Notes under the pieces: generated by a model
Told to the model about the DNA's origin: nothing
What the model saw: only the letters and a program-made list of their open reading frames with translations
Database searches by the model: none
Part shown: piece by piece, positions 54,501 to 64,000 of the stretch
Position numbering within the stretch: the stretch's first letter is position 1
Layout of the letters: each line of letters begins with the position of its first letter
Made by a program: the position numbers and the translations under genes
NCBI GenBank assembly: GCA_018398805.1
Contig: JAGFBZ010000736.1
Span: forward strand, 124,001 to 188,000
DNA length: 64,000 bases
From: Hirundichthys speculiger
Taxonomy: Eukaryota > Chordata > Actinopteri > Beloniformes > Exocoetidae
Direction: 5' to 3'

Positions 54501-56782
54501 GATTGTGTCCCACTGGTTGATTCTTGACAAAAAATTGAAATTTCATATCTTTAATGTTTGAAGCCTGAAATGTGGCAAAAGGTTGAAAAGTTCAAGGAGC
54601 TGAAAACTTTCACAAGGAACTGTACTTCAAAAGGTTATCATGCAATAGTTAATTGTTAGATTCTTCTTAATTTAGCCCAGGCTGCTGGGGCAAGATGGTG
54701 GGGTGCAGGAACTGCCAAAAGGAGGCCAACTGTTTTTCCTTATGGGCCTAGAAAGACCCCAGGTTCTCCATCCCCATCATCAGATGATGATTTAAATTAT
54801 ATTTATGGCTGTGTAATAACCTGATAAAAGTCAATGACATTGCCTATTTTGTTGTTTGTTTCCCTTTGATAAAAGTCCAAAAGTTGTGGTAGCCTATCAA
54901 AAATATCCAGGGTTAAGAATTCAAAACTGTGTTGTGCCGTTTATTAGCATATCATGTCATATTGTGTTTTTATTATGGCCTTGACGCCCTGGCATTTGGC
55001 CTTTGTGCCCTCAAAAAAAGAAATGCCTCTTTGAAGGCCAAGTGGCCTTGTCCCTCAAATCAGGAAATTCCAGGCCTGGTGATAAGGAATGGAAACATTA
55101 GAAAGCTGTAAAAACTTCACTGTCCCCACTTTTTATTTGAACATGTTGCAGACCTGAAATGTAAAAATGAATGTGTAATAACTGAAATAAAGCTGATGTG
55201 AAAAAAAAAACATCTTGGGCTCACGCTGCCTGCAGAGAAATAAAAATCAATTTAACAGTCACTGTGTTTTCACATGTTGTGTTATTTGCATTGTGCTACG
55301 GTCAGGTGGCCTTACTGGGTCCAGAGGGTCCAGACCTTTATGTTCTGAATATGCAGATGTCATATGTGCCTGATACTACCTTCTTTTGATACTATAGTCT
55401 CCTTCTACGATGGAGTTAGGACTCGTTTCAGTCTGGGGATTTATCTCAAGGTTTTCAGACATCGTTAAAAACCACTGTTCTCAATGTGTCATCATTTCCT
55501 GCATCAACTACCTCCTTCATGTGAGCAATGTCCGTTCCCGACTTGTCCCCCAGTCGCAGCTACGTCTTCTTATTTAACGGTTTTAAACTGCCGCACCAGA
55601 ACCATCACTTTACAGGTGAAATAGTCTTCTACATTTTTTGCCGTCACACATTGTCAGAACCGTTTCCTGGTTTCGGGGAGTAGATGCACTCAACACGTCC
55701 AACCCACGTCTCACCTGCAGCAGAGAGAGCGTCCAGAGCCTCCTGATCTTCACGCAGTAGAGGGAGGATCGAGACACGAACACGCCCACCTGGTACAGCG
55801 TCTGGTACCTGGGCACACACACAACCCGACCAGTCAGCTTCTTCTTCACACAGGAGCTGAGCTAAAACAGCCCACATGTGATCAAAGGGTGGAAAAGATT
55901 TTGGTCCAAGTATTAAATGTTATGGTCATATTTACAGTTACGTTTCTGTCCAGATATTTTTGAGCCCCTGAAAATGGAGGTACTTTGCTTAAAAATGGCA
56001 GTAAGTACTGAATGGTCAAAGCCGTATTTATGGGAAACCTCTTAAGTTAAAGCTGCGAGCGTCCTCTTTGACTGGACTGGACCCAGCTGTTCATGAGGTC
56101 TTATCTTCAGGTGAATATGTCGGAACGGTCAACTAACCAGCGATACTGCTCTGCATGGGACAGAAAGAAGTCCGGAAAGAACAGCAGCTCCATCTAAAGA
56201 AGCAAAAACATCCATTACTGTTGGATCTACGTAACGCAGTCTCCCCACAAACAAATCACAGAAGAGGACGTTTTGTTTTGTCCCAACGTTGCAGTGACAC
56301 GGGTGTCGAAGCACTTACCAGACCCTGGTTAATGAAGTACTCTGCAAAGTAGACGAGTCCCAGAGGAAGCACAAACTTCAGCAGGCCCTGCTCACAGAGG
56401 ACGGGTGTAACAACAGCGAGGCCTGGCGACCGTTAAAATGCCCGGTTTCATGTGAGGGGTGCACTTACCCTGACGACCCGCCGCTTCTCTGCGAAGGTCA
56501 GAGGCCCCACGGCGCCGTCCTCTGGGACATTCAAGGAAAGAGAACATGACCCGTGTAGTTATTCAATCACAAAACAGCAGGACTTTAACGCTCAGCTTCA
56601 CATACTTTCACTGTACGACAGAGGAAGAGGAACCACCACCATGTCGATTTAAAAAAGCAGCGCTTCAACGTGGAGAAGTCAGACTTGTCCAGGAACTAGG
56701 GATAAACGATAACTATCGGGCCGATAACAGGACATTATGACGTCATCCCGTTAAGTACGATATCACGACGAATAGCCCCGAT

Positions 56783-56874
<92 letters not shown>

Positions 56875-59800
56875 AACACAGCAGTGCTTTGCTCCCTCTA
56901 AGTCTTAAATGACCGGCAGTGAATGTTATGTTCAAGTGGCGTCGGCATAATCAGAAAAACGATTACTCAATAAGGAAAATCAAGAATACCCCCTCATGCC
57001 AGAAAACAACTCGTTAACTTGGTCATAATTTTAGTAGTTGCTGACTCTAATTGATATTCTCAGTATTTTCCCACATGTTACACATAAAAAATAGAAAAAA
57101 TAGAAAAGGCCGAAAGAACGATGAGCAAACGAGGGAACGGAGGAATTTACGTTACACCTTGAATGCAGCATTGCGGAACAGTGCGCTGAAAAAAAAAACA
57201 TGGCGGTGATGGTGTAGAACTTTGTTAAAGTTTCAGAGGAAGATAGTTTGCTGGTTATTTGTGACAAATGCTCCAAGTGAAGGATGGAAAAATAGGACAA
57301 GCTTTAATACGTCAAACCTGATCAGCTTCCTGAAACATAACCATCGCTTCCATGGAGTTTTGAAATCGTGCTAACGTGAGCTAACGTGAGCTAACATGAG
57401 CTAACGTGAGCAAGCCAGCAGCAAGTCAACCCCTCCACTCCCCTCTTCTCTCCTCTCTGCTCATCGCCATCATCTCTCTCATCTAAAGCTTCCATGAGAT
57501 TTAAAAAAAAAAAAAAAAAAAAACTTCTAAACCTCATTTATTTTAATTAAAGCCACTTGAATGGAACCACAAGCCTAAATCCTTTAAACATAATTTCTTT
57601 GTTACTATGGAGTGCACTTTTTCAGTTTATTCACACAGACAAGTCTAACTTGTGTCAGTACATTATGACCTGTGCATTATTTTTTATTGTCATTGAGGAA
57701 TTAATTTTTTCAGTCAGTAATTCTGATGCATGTATTTCCATCAGTTCAAGGAGCCTTTATTTTTTATATCAGTCAGTAATGAACCTTATTTAAGTTGATG
57801 TGAGATATCAAATAGGTTTGTTTGATAGCTTTATGAAAATGTTTGAGAGGCTTGACAACAGTTTTTCATTGGAAAAAATAAATATCTGTTCATTTAAAGA
57901 GTCAAAACTGTTTTTGGTTTTGCTCATAGTATTGGTGTGTCCTGGATCTGCCTTTGGGCCTCCTGGGAACACCCTGGCGCCCTCCTGGAGGAGCTGGAGG
58001 AGGTGTCTGAACCCCAATCTGAACCTGGATACGTGGAAGTCAATGGACGGATGAATGTCTTGGAGCGAAACATTCAACATGCTCACAGAGGCTTGTAGAG
58101 TTGGAGCTCTTGGGTCTTTTGTGCTTCTCTGAGCATTGCTCAGTCTCTAAGATCATTGCTGATGTCTTTCCCTTTAGGCACTGAGTTAACACACACAGGA
58201 ACGCTCCAGACCAGCAAAACGTCTGGTTTTATGGGGGTTAATGGCTGAAACGGACCCTCTTAAGTCCTGTAGGAGCAGTCGGGGGTCTGCACGTTGACGT
58301 TTCTTCAGTAAATAACACAACGGTGTAATACACTGACCTTTGACCTTTGATCATTTGCTAACAGATGGATCCTCAGATGTGAAAGAGGATGTTCTTTCAC
58401 AGTATCATTCACACCCTTCCAGTTTGGTAAAGGTGTTCAACCATCTGTTATTGAAGCTTTCTGGCGCGAGGATGAACGTCAGCAGACTGATTCATCTCTG
58501 AGGAGGCTTTTTGTCGTTAAAACTGGTTGTTTAGGTTTCATGTATGATCGTTTTACTGATAAGTTGCTATAAACACCCGACTGTCAGTTTGGGCCGTTCT
58601 CATTTTATCTGCATAAATGGTTTCAGTTCAATATGATGCATTTATCTAGTATCTGTCACTCTTATCTGTCACATGGACTGAAAGCAGGAGGAAGCTTGCT
58701 CAGCTTTATTTAAAAGAAAAAAAACAAGTCTGATTATAACTTAATGATTAACTGATTCACTGAGTACAGCTCCATCCATGTTCCCTGCTCATCAGACAAA
58801 CGTCTTATTCTGGAAAACCAAATATAGTGTAATGGTTTTATAGGGCAGCATGGTGGCTTAGTGGTTAGCACTGTTGCCTCACAGCTAGAAGGTTCCTGGT
58901 TCGAACCTCGGCGGGGGGGGGGGGTCCTGGATTGAACCTCGGGGCCTTTCTGTGTGGAGTTTGCATGTTCTCCCCGTGCTTGCGTGGGTTCTCTCCGGGT
59001 ACTCCGGCTTCCTCCCACAGTCCAAACACATGCATGTCAGGTTAATTGATAATTCCAAATTGCCCATAGGGTGTGAATGTGAGTGTGAATGTTGTGTGTC
59101 TGTATGTGTGACCCTGCGATGGACAGGCGACCTGTCCAGGGTGTACCCCTGCCTTTCGCCCGTAGACAGCTGGGATAGGCTCCAGCAGATCCCCGTGACC
59201 CTTCAAGGATGAAACGGGTATAGAAAATGGATGGATGGTTTTATAGTTATCTGACCACACAAGAGCCAATCAGTGCATCACGCAGCTGCTAACGGTGGAA
59301 AAAACTGATCATTTCCAGATGTTTGTGTTTCACTGCAGCAGATGAGCGTGTTTCGTAGTCTTTAGTATAATTCAGGCTGAGACATTTACCTGTGGTCGCC
59401 TTCTCCCACTCCTCCTCTTCTGATTGGTCCACAAGCTGCCGTCTTTCCTCCGAGTCCACAGCTGCGTACGGCGTCTCCTCCCTGCTCCACTGAGGCAGCG
59501 ACGGAGCAGGAACCAGCAGGACGAAGTAGCTGGAAATGGACACAAACACGCCAACCAGGAAGCATCATTTCATGAGCGGTTAACCCATGACATCCATTTT
59601 CACCAGTTCCTTTAAACCAGTGGTTCTCAACTGGTCTGGCTTCAGGACCCACCATCACCCTCAATGACAAGCCATGACCCAAATCAGGGAAAATTTCCAA
59701 CTTCTCAAATTTATTGAATGAAAAGATCGTGCAGTTTGAATCGGAGATAGTAGAATAGAATATCACAGAATGCCAACACAAAAAAATAAGTTTATTGGTG

Positions 59801-62800
59801 AACCAAAACGGCAAAAACCAAAATGACTTCAAGTGGGAAATAATCCCTTTGATGCTCAATTAGCTGCATTTTAATTAAATCCAAAACACTTCACTTCAGT
59901 AACTTCAGCCTTTTTTAACAGACTCAACATGCACAAACATGAAATAAAAAAGTGCAACCACTGAGCAGTAGTTTCAAAAAGAACTCAAATATGTAGCATT
60001 TGCTGAGTAACGACTTCTTTAATATATAACAATTTCCTATTAAAACTATCTAGTGACTAATTTAAGCATTAATCATAAGGCTGACATAACAATCAGAACA
60101 TTTCAGTAACAGCCATTTTTAAGACTCAACAGTGCTTTTATGCACAAACATGAAATAAAACAGTGCAACCACTGAGCAGTAGTTTCAAAAAGAACTCAAA
60201 ATATATAGTTTTAGCTGAATATCCATAATCTTTGAGATAAGAAAATCCATATCTCATATATTCTTGGTTGTATCTGTGTTTCACCTGCTCAACATATGGA
60301 AACAAACTTTGCAGGTCTTTTTCTATGGTGTGAACTGGCGGGTGTCAACTCACATTACAGGGCATTATCGCCATCTACTGTTACGGAGTATGAATGACAC
60401 TTTTTTTTTTTTTTTTAGCATTTCCTTTCCCAGGCAAAGGCCCACGACCCACTGAAAACGGGTCTGCGACCCACTTTTGGGTCGCGACCCACCAGTTGAG
60501 AACCACTGCTTTAAAGTGCATTTACACTCTCACAGCTTTGTGACATGGAGCGTTATCCTGCTGGAAGTATCCATCAGAAAGGGATGGTCATAAAGGGATG
60601 GAGATGGTCAGCAACAATCCTCAGGTAGGCTGGTGGTGTTGACACAATGCTCAGTTGGTACTAATGGACCCAAAGTGTGGCTGGAAAATATCCCCCACAC
60701 CATCACACCACCACCACCAGCAACCTGAACCGTTGATACCAGGCAGGATGGATCCATGCTTTCATGTTGGTTCCTCCAGGTTCTGACCATCTGAATGTGG
60801 CAGCAGAAATCCAGACTCATCAGACCATCATCTTGACCATGTCAACATAAACAAATGATTGAGTTGCTGCCATGTGATTGGCTGACTAGAAATATGCATT
60901 AATGATTTATAACCTGCAACACACCCCGACAATGTTGACAGTGAAGCTTTGACCACTTTGTGATGTCATCCCTTACACGTGGACAGTGTTGTTGCTGCAG
61001 TTGTTTCAAGGTGCAGTTTTGTTTTTTTTTCCATCCAACCATTTTCCTGGAACAGGAAGAATACCTTACACTTTTTTTAGCGTCTGCACAGGTCATTTAC
61101 CAAGCCAGCCGAGAGACTTAATCTCTCGAGCGTGTCCTGGGTCTCCCTCAGGGCCTCAGTCCAATTGGACACGCCCAGAACACTGCCCCAGGAGAGGTGA
61201 GCAGGAGGCATCCAGACCCGATGCCCGAACCACCTGAACTGGTTCCTCTGGATGTGGACGAGCAGCGACTGTTGTTCCTTCCAAACGGCAGAACCTCTCT
61301 CGGTATCTGATAGTGACATTGTCTGGGACAACTACCCCTGATGGGTCTCCCGAGGAAAACTGGTCCTGAGGGACGGGCCAGACCAAGAAGGATTCCACCA
61401 GACTCCTGGTGAGAAGAAAGACCAAGGAGCTCAGTGTTCCTCGCTCAGGTGTGGGCTCTGGAGGGAAGGCCTCGGGGAGCGACCCATGAGAGCGCCTGGT
61501 GGCCGGGGCTCCTCCTACGGGGCCCGGGGCTCCTCCCACGGGGCCCAGGGCTCCTCCCACGGGGCCCAGGGCTTAGCTCGATAAGGATAACATGGGGTCA
61601 CCACCTGCTCGAGGACCTGCAAGAACAGGCTGCTGTGTGGGACAAGTAGAGGGCCGAAGTAGACGTTCCTACCACAGTCTGGATGACCCAGTTCTTCCAG
61701 AAACAGATCTGGAACACTGATTCATCTGATCACAACAGCCCAGAGTTGTCATGTCCTTTTAAATCGAAGCTTTTGGAAAAGACACTTCTACAAATTCAAT
61801 CCCGCTGTAAAAAAAAAAAAGAAAACTGCCAAAAACAAGACCTGCTTTGCGTGATTCGTGCCCTTGTCCTCCGAAGACAAATGGCTCTTGGCAGGTATTT
61901 CATCAGCACCGAGACTTTAAAGTCCACAAACTGGTTTCATATAGTTTTTGACACCCACAGAGGTGATAAATGAAGGCAGAACTTGGACACTTACCTAACC
62001 GCCATGGCCAACGGGACCACCAGCATGAGGAGCAGAGTGATCTGGGGGGTTAGACCTGCCTGGACGAGGCCCGAGTAGAGGAGGGCACCAGCAACTCCAG
62101 CGCCACCAGTGCCTGAGCCCCAGCCTTCCAGTACATTCCTGAGGGAGGAGGAAACCTGTGTTAGCATCCCAGACTCGGGACAGCATCTCTGCTGCGTACC
62201 GTGCACCTCTCTGTTCTGCCAAGTTTAACTTTAGCTGCACAGTTCTTGACGGTTTCAGTCTCAAGTCCAGTCCTGCAGGACTCCAGAGCATCAGGGGAGC
62301 TCCAACAACGAGCCGCAAAGACCCCATTCCTGGAGGAAAGCTGAACTAGAGCACAGGTTTTACGCAGAAGATCTCTGGAAACTGCGGGGGTGGAGTAGAG
62401 CAGGGCCACTGCCGGGCTCACACAAAGACCTGGCATTAAAATGTGTCGCAGAAGATCTGATCACATGTGGCCGACGCTAAACAACATCCCAGGATGAATA
62501 CAGATCTGATCAACATTCTCTTGGTGCAAAACCAAGGCGTGCTGAGGCGGATTCAGGGTCTGTCTACGAAACCAAAACTTCAGTCGTCAGCTGAGTGACT
62601 GATTTTGCGTGTGAATGACTGCAGTAAAGCTCATTTGACTTGGTTCTGTTGCTGGTGAATCTTTCCTTGGCTTGTACGCAGCCTAATTTCTACTGTACAC
62701 ATCTCTTGTTGAATAAAGTTCGGAAAAGAAGGTTTGTGGCAGATCTTCATCTCATTTCAGTGAGTTACTCCTGAACATGCCCATAAAAAGCAGGGCGGTC

Positions 62801-63511
62801 AGATCTGATCACTCCAGATGAATTGGGGTGTGAGCACAATTACCAAGTGCTCGCCACTTGTAATCTGATTACTCTGAATGGTTGTTGATGCCAGGTCTGA
62901 AAGGGTAGCTATAGCACCTCTGACTGTACAGGGACATATAGATCTGCTGTGTTGACAACATAACCCCTGACAATAAAGTACTGAGTGTGGACGGTCCGGC
63001 AACTCTTGTAATACCAGTTTACCACTAGAGTTCAACTCGTCTTAACCGTGACCCTTCTATTAATGTGCTGCCCCCTTGTGGTCAGAAGCAGATCTTTTTT
63101 TTTTTTCTTTTTCTAGCCGAGTCTGTCAGTGAGAAAGATCACAGGCTGGTCAGCGTACTGAATGAGCTCCGAATGTTAATGTGGCATTAATCTAGTTTCA
63201 TTCCTATTTTTCTGGTTATTGAACAGCGTATAAACTTCATCCTTCCTTCTGCTCTTCAGAGCTGCATCGTGATCAATGTCTTGTTGGACACCTGCTGTCT
63301 CTGCAGCATGTTAAACTTCTTTCTTTCTGATGACTTAAGGAGAAACGGCAGGAGTCTTTAAAGTTCAGACTAGGTTTTTTGTTTTTTAAGGAATGTTTCT
63401 ATAGAAAAAGAAGGAAAATAAAATGAAGGGATGTTTACCCGTTGAAGAAGACAGTGAGAGAGAGGAAGGACAGTTCTCCAAGTCCTGAGCTGACACTGGC
63501 GAAGACCACGC
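51445..63511 (-). CDS. cln3: cln3 (battenin), 3' nine exons, partial
   Basis: Nine exons with GT-AG junctions join in frame: 63511-63439, 62138-61995, 59529-59390, 56521-56469, 56387-56319, 56193-56138, 55808-55715, 51817-51677 and 51561-51445. They encode about 294 residues, starting at [20 protein letters not shown] and ending at a TGA at 51445-51447. CLN3 hallmarks kept in order are [58 protein letters not shown] and REFAMAA. Human CLN3 has 438 residues, so roughly the first 150 lie beyond the window. CLN3 is a multi-pass late endosomal/lysosomal membrane protein needed for clearance of glycerophosphodiesters; loss causes juvenile Batten disease in people. An acidic segment with EERRQLV and SEEEEWE occupies the place of the human acidic dileucine-type sorting loop. 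Introns carry many mobile elements. Confidence 0.97.
51677..51817 (-). CDS. cln3: cln3 exon h
   Basis: Acceptor GTCTCAG, donor GAG|GTGTGT. Encodes [20 protein letters not shown] then [20 protein letters not shown], the strongest CLN3 signature in the window. The intron before it is 3.9 kb and holds the hAT/Tc1 nest. Confidence 0.98.
51885..52010. mobile_element. Harbinger-like end fragment in a cln3 intron
   Basis: CACACCTACAATGTGAGTAA, GGGAGTCGGCATAGCGG and GCAATTTGCGTGTAGCAG match the right part of the elements ending at 31041 and 45503. The left part and TIR are missing. Confidence 0.75.
53030..54622 (-). mobile_element. Tc1-like element nested in hAT copy B
   Basis: The ends CAGTTCCTTCAGAAAGTATT and the complement of CAGTTCCTTGTGAAAG are bounded by TA (53028-53029, 54623-54624). 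The length is 1593 bases, complete for a Tc1. The hAT sequence on either side is continuous with copy A once the Tc1 is removed (AAAATGGACACCTA then CTTCAAAAGGTTATCATG), so the order of insertion is clear. Confidence 0.96.
53303..54234 (-). pseudogene. Tc1 transposase, multiply frameshifted
   Basis: On the minus strand the pieces are in order. The N-terminus [20 protein letters not shown] lies at 54234 with a [12 protein letters not shown] helix. After a gap, [19 protein letters not shown] and [20 protein letters not shown] (53844-53650) follow, then [17 protein letters not shown] and [18 protein letters not shown] (53617-53303). The frames differ and stops intervene. The third catalytic position reads NPVQ instead of NPIE. 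It is inactive. Confidence 0.93.
55715..55808 (-). CDS. cln3: cln3 exon g
   Basis: Acceptor GTGCCCAG, donor CAG|GTGAGA. Encodes [20 protein letters not shown] and [11 protein letters not shown], matching human YQMLYQAGVFASRSSL. Confidence 0.97.
56138..56193 (-). CDS. cln3: cln3 exon f
   Basis: Acceptor TTTAG, donor TG|GTTAGT. Encodes [18 protein letters not shown] and a split Trp codon, equal to human LLFFWNTSLSHAQQYRW. Confidence 0.95.
56319..56387 (-). CDS. cln3: cln3 exon e
   Basis: Acceptor GTGAGCAG, donor CTG|GTAAGT. Encodes [20 protein letters not shown] and QGL, one of the most conserved CLN3 membrane segments. Confidence 0.97.
56469..56521 (-). CDS. cln3: cln3 exon d
   Basis: Acceptor GTCCCAG, donor AGG|GTAAGT. 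Encodes [17 protein letters not shown], equivalent to the human SLRERWTVFK stretch. It joins the previous exon through a split Glu codon. Confidence 0.9.
56695..56880. repeat. ATCGATA-rich fragment, (TA)n and T run in a cln3 intron
   Basis: GGGATAAACGATAACTATCG resembles the hAT terminal type at 45507-45846. A 60-base TA run and a 24-base T run follow. Replication slippage is likely. Confidence 0.6.
56881..57939. other. cln3: cln3 intron DNA, nothing recognised
   Basis: It contains four GCTAACGTGA 11-12-base tandem units (57370-57410) and an A run at about 57503-57523. Short AT-rich frames only. Confidence 0.5.
57940..58045 (+). mobile_element. LINE 3' end fragment in a cln3 intron
   Basis: GTCCTGGATCTGCCTTTGGG, CTCCTGGGAACACCCTGGCG and GAGGAGCTGGAGGAGGTG follow the C-terminal coding end of the same LINE as 31042-31160. 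Confidence 0.6.
58085..58195 (-). pseudogene. Tc1-like transposase start fragment
   Basis: On the minus strand the sequence before position 58185 reads [12 protein letters not shown], the Tc1 start motif, then a stop. It resembles the fragment at 23430-23645. Confidence 0.5.
58843..59238 (+). mobile_element. Full-length tRNA-derived SINE
   Basis: The head is GGGCAGCATGGTGGCTTAGT, the B box GGTTCGAACCT (58898-58908, partly duplicated just after). The body has TGTGTGGAGTTTGCATGTTC, CTCTCCGGGTACTCCGGCTT and GACAGGCGACCTGTCCAGGG, and the tail GAAAATGGATGGATGG. It lies in a cln3 intron in antisense to the gene. Confidence 0.9.
59390..59529 (-). CDS. cln3: cln3 exon c, variable cytosolic loop
   Basis: Acceptor TTTCCAG, donor G|GTAAATG. 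Starts SYFVLLVP, then the acidic loop with [16 protein letters not shown]. The loop is the least conserved part of CLN3, but its acidic and Leu/Val sorting-type character is kept. Confidence 0.95.
59618..60508. mobile_element. hAT-type MITE with 8-bp target duplication
   Basis: CAGTGGTTCTCAACTGG is inverted at the right as CCAGTTGAGAACCACTG. The flanks CTTTAAAC and CTTTAAAG match at 7 of 8 positions. An internal block (CACAAACATGAAATAAAA, CAACCACTGAGCAGTAGTTT) is duplicated about 200 bases apart. No coding capacity. Confidence 0.9.
60600..60840 (-). pseudogene. Tc1/mariner-like transposase fragment
   Basis: The minus strand reads [20 protein letters not shown], the glycine-rich block of Tc1-type catalytic domains. 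[20 protein letters not shown], which the family shows as its upstream block, precedes it. No termini are found. Confidence 0.65.
61073..61342 (-). mobile_element. LINE C-terminal fragment
   Basis: The minus frame reads [20 protein letters not shown] then [12 protein letters not shown], the C-terminal end of the endonuclease/RT LINE (a LGH..RMPP-like motif with decay). Confidence 0.65.
61345..61660 (+). mobile_element. LINE 5' leader fragment, inverted relative to the adjacent 3' part
   Basis: GGGTCTCCCGAGGAAAACTG, GGACGGGCCAGACCAAGAAG, GAGCGCCTGGTGGCCGGGGC and GGATAACATGGGGTCACCAC belong to the leader of the same LINE, here in plus orientation. A GGGGCTCCTCCCACG unit is repeated three times. 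Confidence 0.6.
61995..62138 (-). CDS. cln3: cln3 exon b
   Basis: Acceptor CTCCCTCAG, donor AG|GTAAGT. Encodes [17 protein letters not shown] and then [16 protein letters not shown], matching the CLN3 SGTGGAG segment and the following membrane helix. Confidence 0.97.
   Translation of the reverse strand, partial: ECTGRLGLRHWWRWSCWCPPLLGPRPGRSNPPDHSAPHAGGPVGHGG
62139..63438. other. cln3: cln3 intron DNA, nothing recognised
   Basis: Mixed composition with several AGATCTGATCA motifs (62449, 62503, 62801) and a T run at about 63092. No terminal repeats or coding remnants that I can identify. Confidence 0.5.
63439..63511 (-). CDS. cln3: cln3 exon a (first in window)
   Basis: Acceptor TTATCAG, donor GG|GTAAAC. 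Encodes the conserved [18 protein letters not shown] membrane segment. It begins with two bases that complete a Gly codon from an exon outside the window and ends in phase 2. Confidence 0.95.
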
Positions 63512-63599
63512 CTGATAAAAAAAAAAAATGAAAGAGAACTTTAAGGTACATCCAGTTTAGAAAAAGACATTTGTTTCCACTGATTGACAACAGAATAAA

Positions 63600-63905
63600 A
63601 TAAAAACTTCTCCTGTCTTAGGTCAGTATTGGGTCTTTGCTTTGTTTCTTGTTTTGGTTGGTCCTCCACAAGCTTCCAACAATATTTTACTGGAATTTTG
63701 TCCCGTTCGTCCCAGGAGAACTGGTGGATGTGACTCCAGTTCCTGGGTCTTTTCTGTGCTGCCCACATACTGTCTGGAGGACTGAGGTCAGGGCTTTGTC
63801 ACCTTCACGTGACCTCCGAGCTTTAACCTGCTGGCCTATGTCTTCAAACAGCTGCTTCAAAACGTCCACAGAATCTTCGTCCCTCATGTCCAACAACAAG
63901 CGACG
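63600..63905 (-). pseudogene. Tc1-like transposase relic at the right edge
   Basis: Read in plus, GGTTGGTCCTCCACAAGCTT, GAACTGGTGGATGTGACTCC and GACTGAGGTCAGGGCTTTGT follow the antisense of the central part of a fish Tc1 transposase gene. The frames are broken. Confidence 0.45.
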
Positions 63906-63970
63906 ATGATCCTCAAGTCTGAACACATCAGCTTTAGTGTCATCAGGCCAAATGGGAGTCTCCTTAAATC

Positions 63971-64000
63971 AGTGCTTCTCAATTATTCTCTGCTGCGCTC
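63971..64000. mobile_element. hAT-like terminus cut by the window edge
   Basis: CAGTGCTTCTCAATTATTCT is a typical start of fish hAT-type MITEs; the rest is outside the window. Confidence 0.4.

Larger units (their letters stand above)
52151..55078 (+). mobile_element. hAT-like element copy B in the cln3 intron
   Basis: It opens CAGGACAGGAATTTCACGG and closes with GAAATTCCAGGCCTG, inverted ends shared with copy A (40176-42270, opposite orientation). Flanking 8-mers GTGAGATG and GTGATAAG match at 6 of 8 positions. Without the Tc1 at 53030-54622 it is about 1.3 kb. Minus-strand frames of 79-85 codons in its left part have no transposase motif, so it looks non-autonomous. Confidence 0.8.

Noticed and set aside
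61156..61560. 134-codon minus frame with Gly-Gly-Ala-Pro repeats
   Set aside because: It spans a GGGGCTCCTCCCACG triplet repeat and the junction of two LINE fragments in opposite orientation.

Overview
The window looks like teleost fish genomic DNA. The signs are several Tc1-type transposon families with fish-style ends, a fish-type endonuclease/RT LINE, tRNA-derived SINEs, hAT and PIF/Harbinger-like elements, very many minisatellites, and a spliced vertebrate gene. I cannot name the species. Coordinates below were worked out by eye, so repeat edges may be off by a few bases unless a terminal repeat or target-site duplication is quoted.

Only two protein-coding genes are well supported, and both read on the minus strand. 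The first is the 3' part of cln3 (battenin, a lysosomal membrane protein): nine exons between 63511 and 51445 that encode about the last 294 residues. The 5' exons lie beyond the right edge. The second is an intronless 339-codon gene at 48304-49323 that I do not recognise. It starts with a good N-myristoylation signal and has a compact promoter with a TATA box, a CRE, an AP-1 site and three CACGTG E-boxes, two of them inside a 24-base perfect palindrome.

Left half (1-36 kb): I find no real gene. It holds about 9 kb of tandem repeats with units of 4, 12, 16, 18, 27, 28, 30 and 40 bases. Mobile elements lie between them: a pogo-like MITE (3237-3993), a Tc1 relic split by a palindromic MITE (about 5070-6395), a nearly perfect foldback element (7791-9542), a SINE (9970-10250), an end-to-end but dead Tc1 copy (11210-12791), a hAT relic (about 12800-13957), a TTAA-flanked Kolobok-like element (19827-20677), and a LINE interrupted by a Harbinger-like element (28080-31160). 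Two stretches look more regulatory than repetitive: a GC-rich TATA-containing segment (9545-9960) and a GC-rich plus homeobox-site-rich segment (14480-14960).

36960-45503 is a set of elements inserted one inside another: a Harbinger-like element holds a CACTA-like element, which holds a long-arm palindromic element, which holds a hAT element. From 45.5 to 48.2 kb there are a hAT end, an L1 3' end and a 118-base triplication. From 49.6 kb onward the sequence is the unknown gene's upstream TA repeat, the cln3 3' flank, and the cln3 exons and introns. The introns carry further elements, including a hAT copy broken by a complete Tc1.
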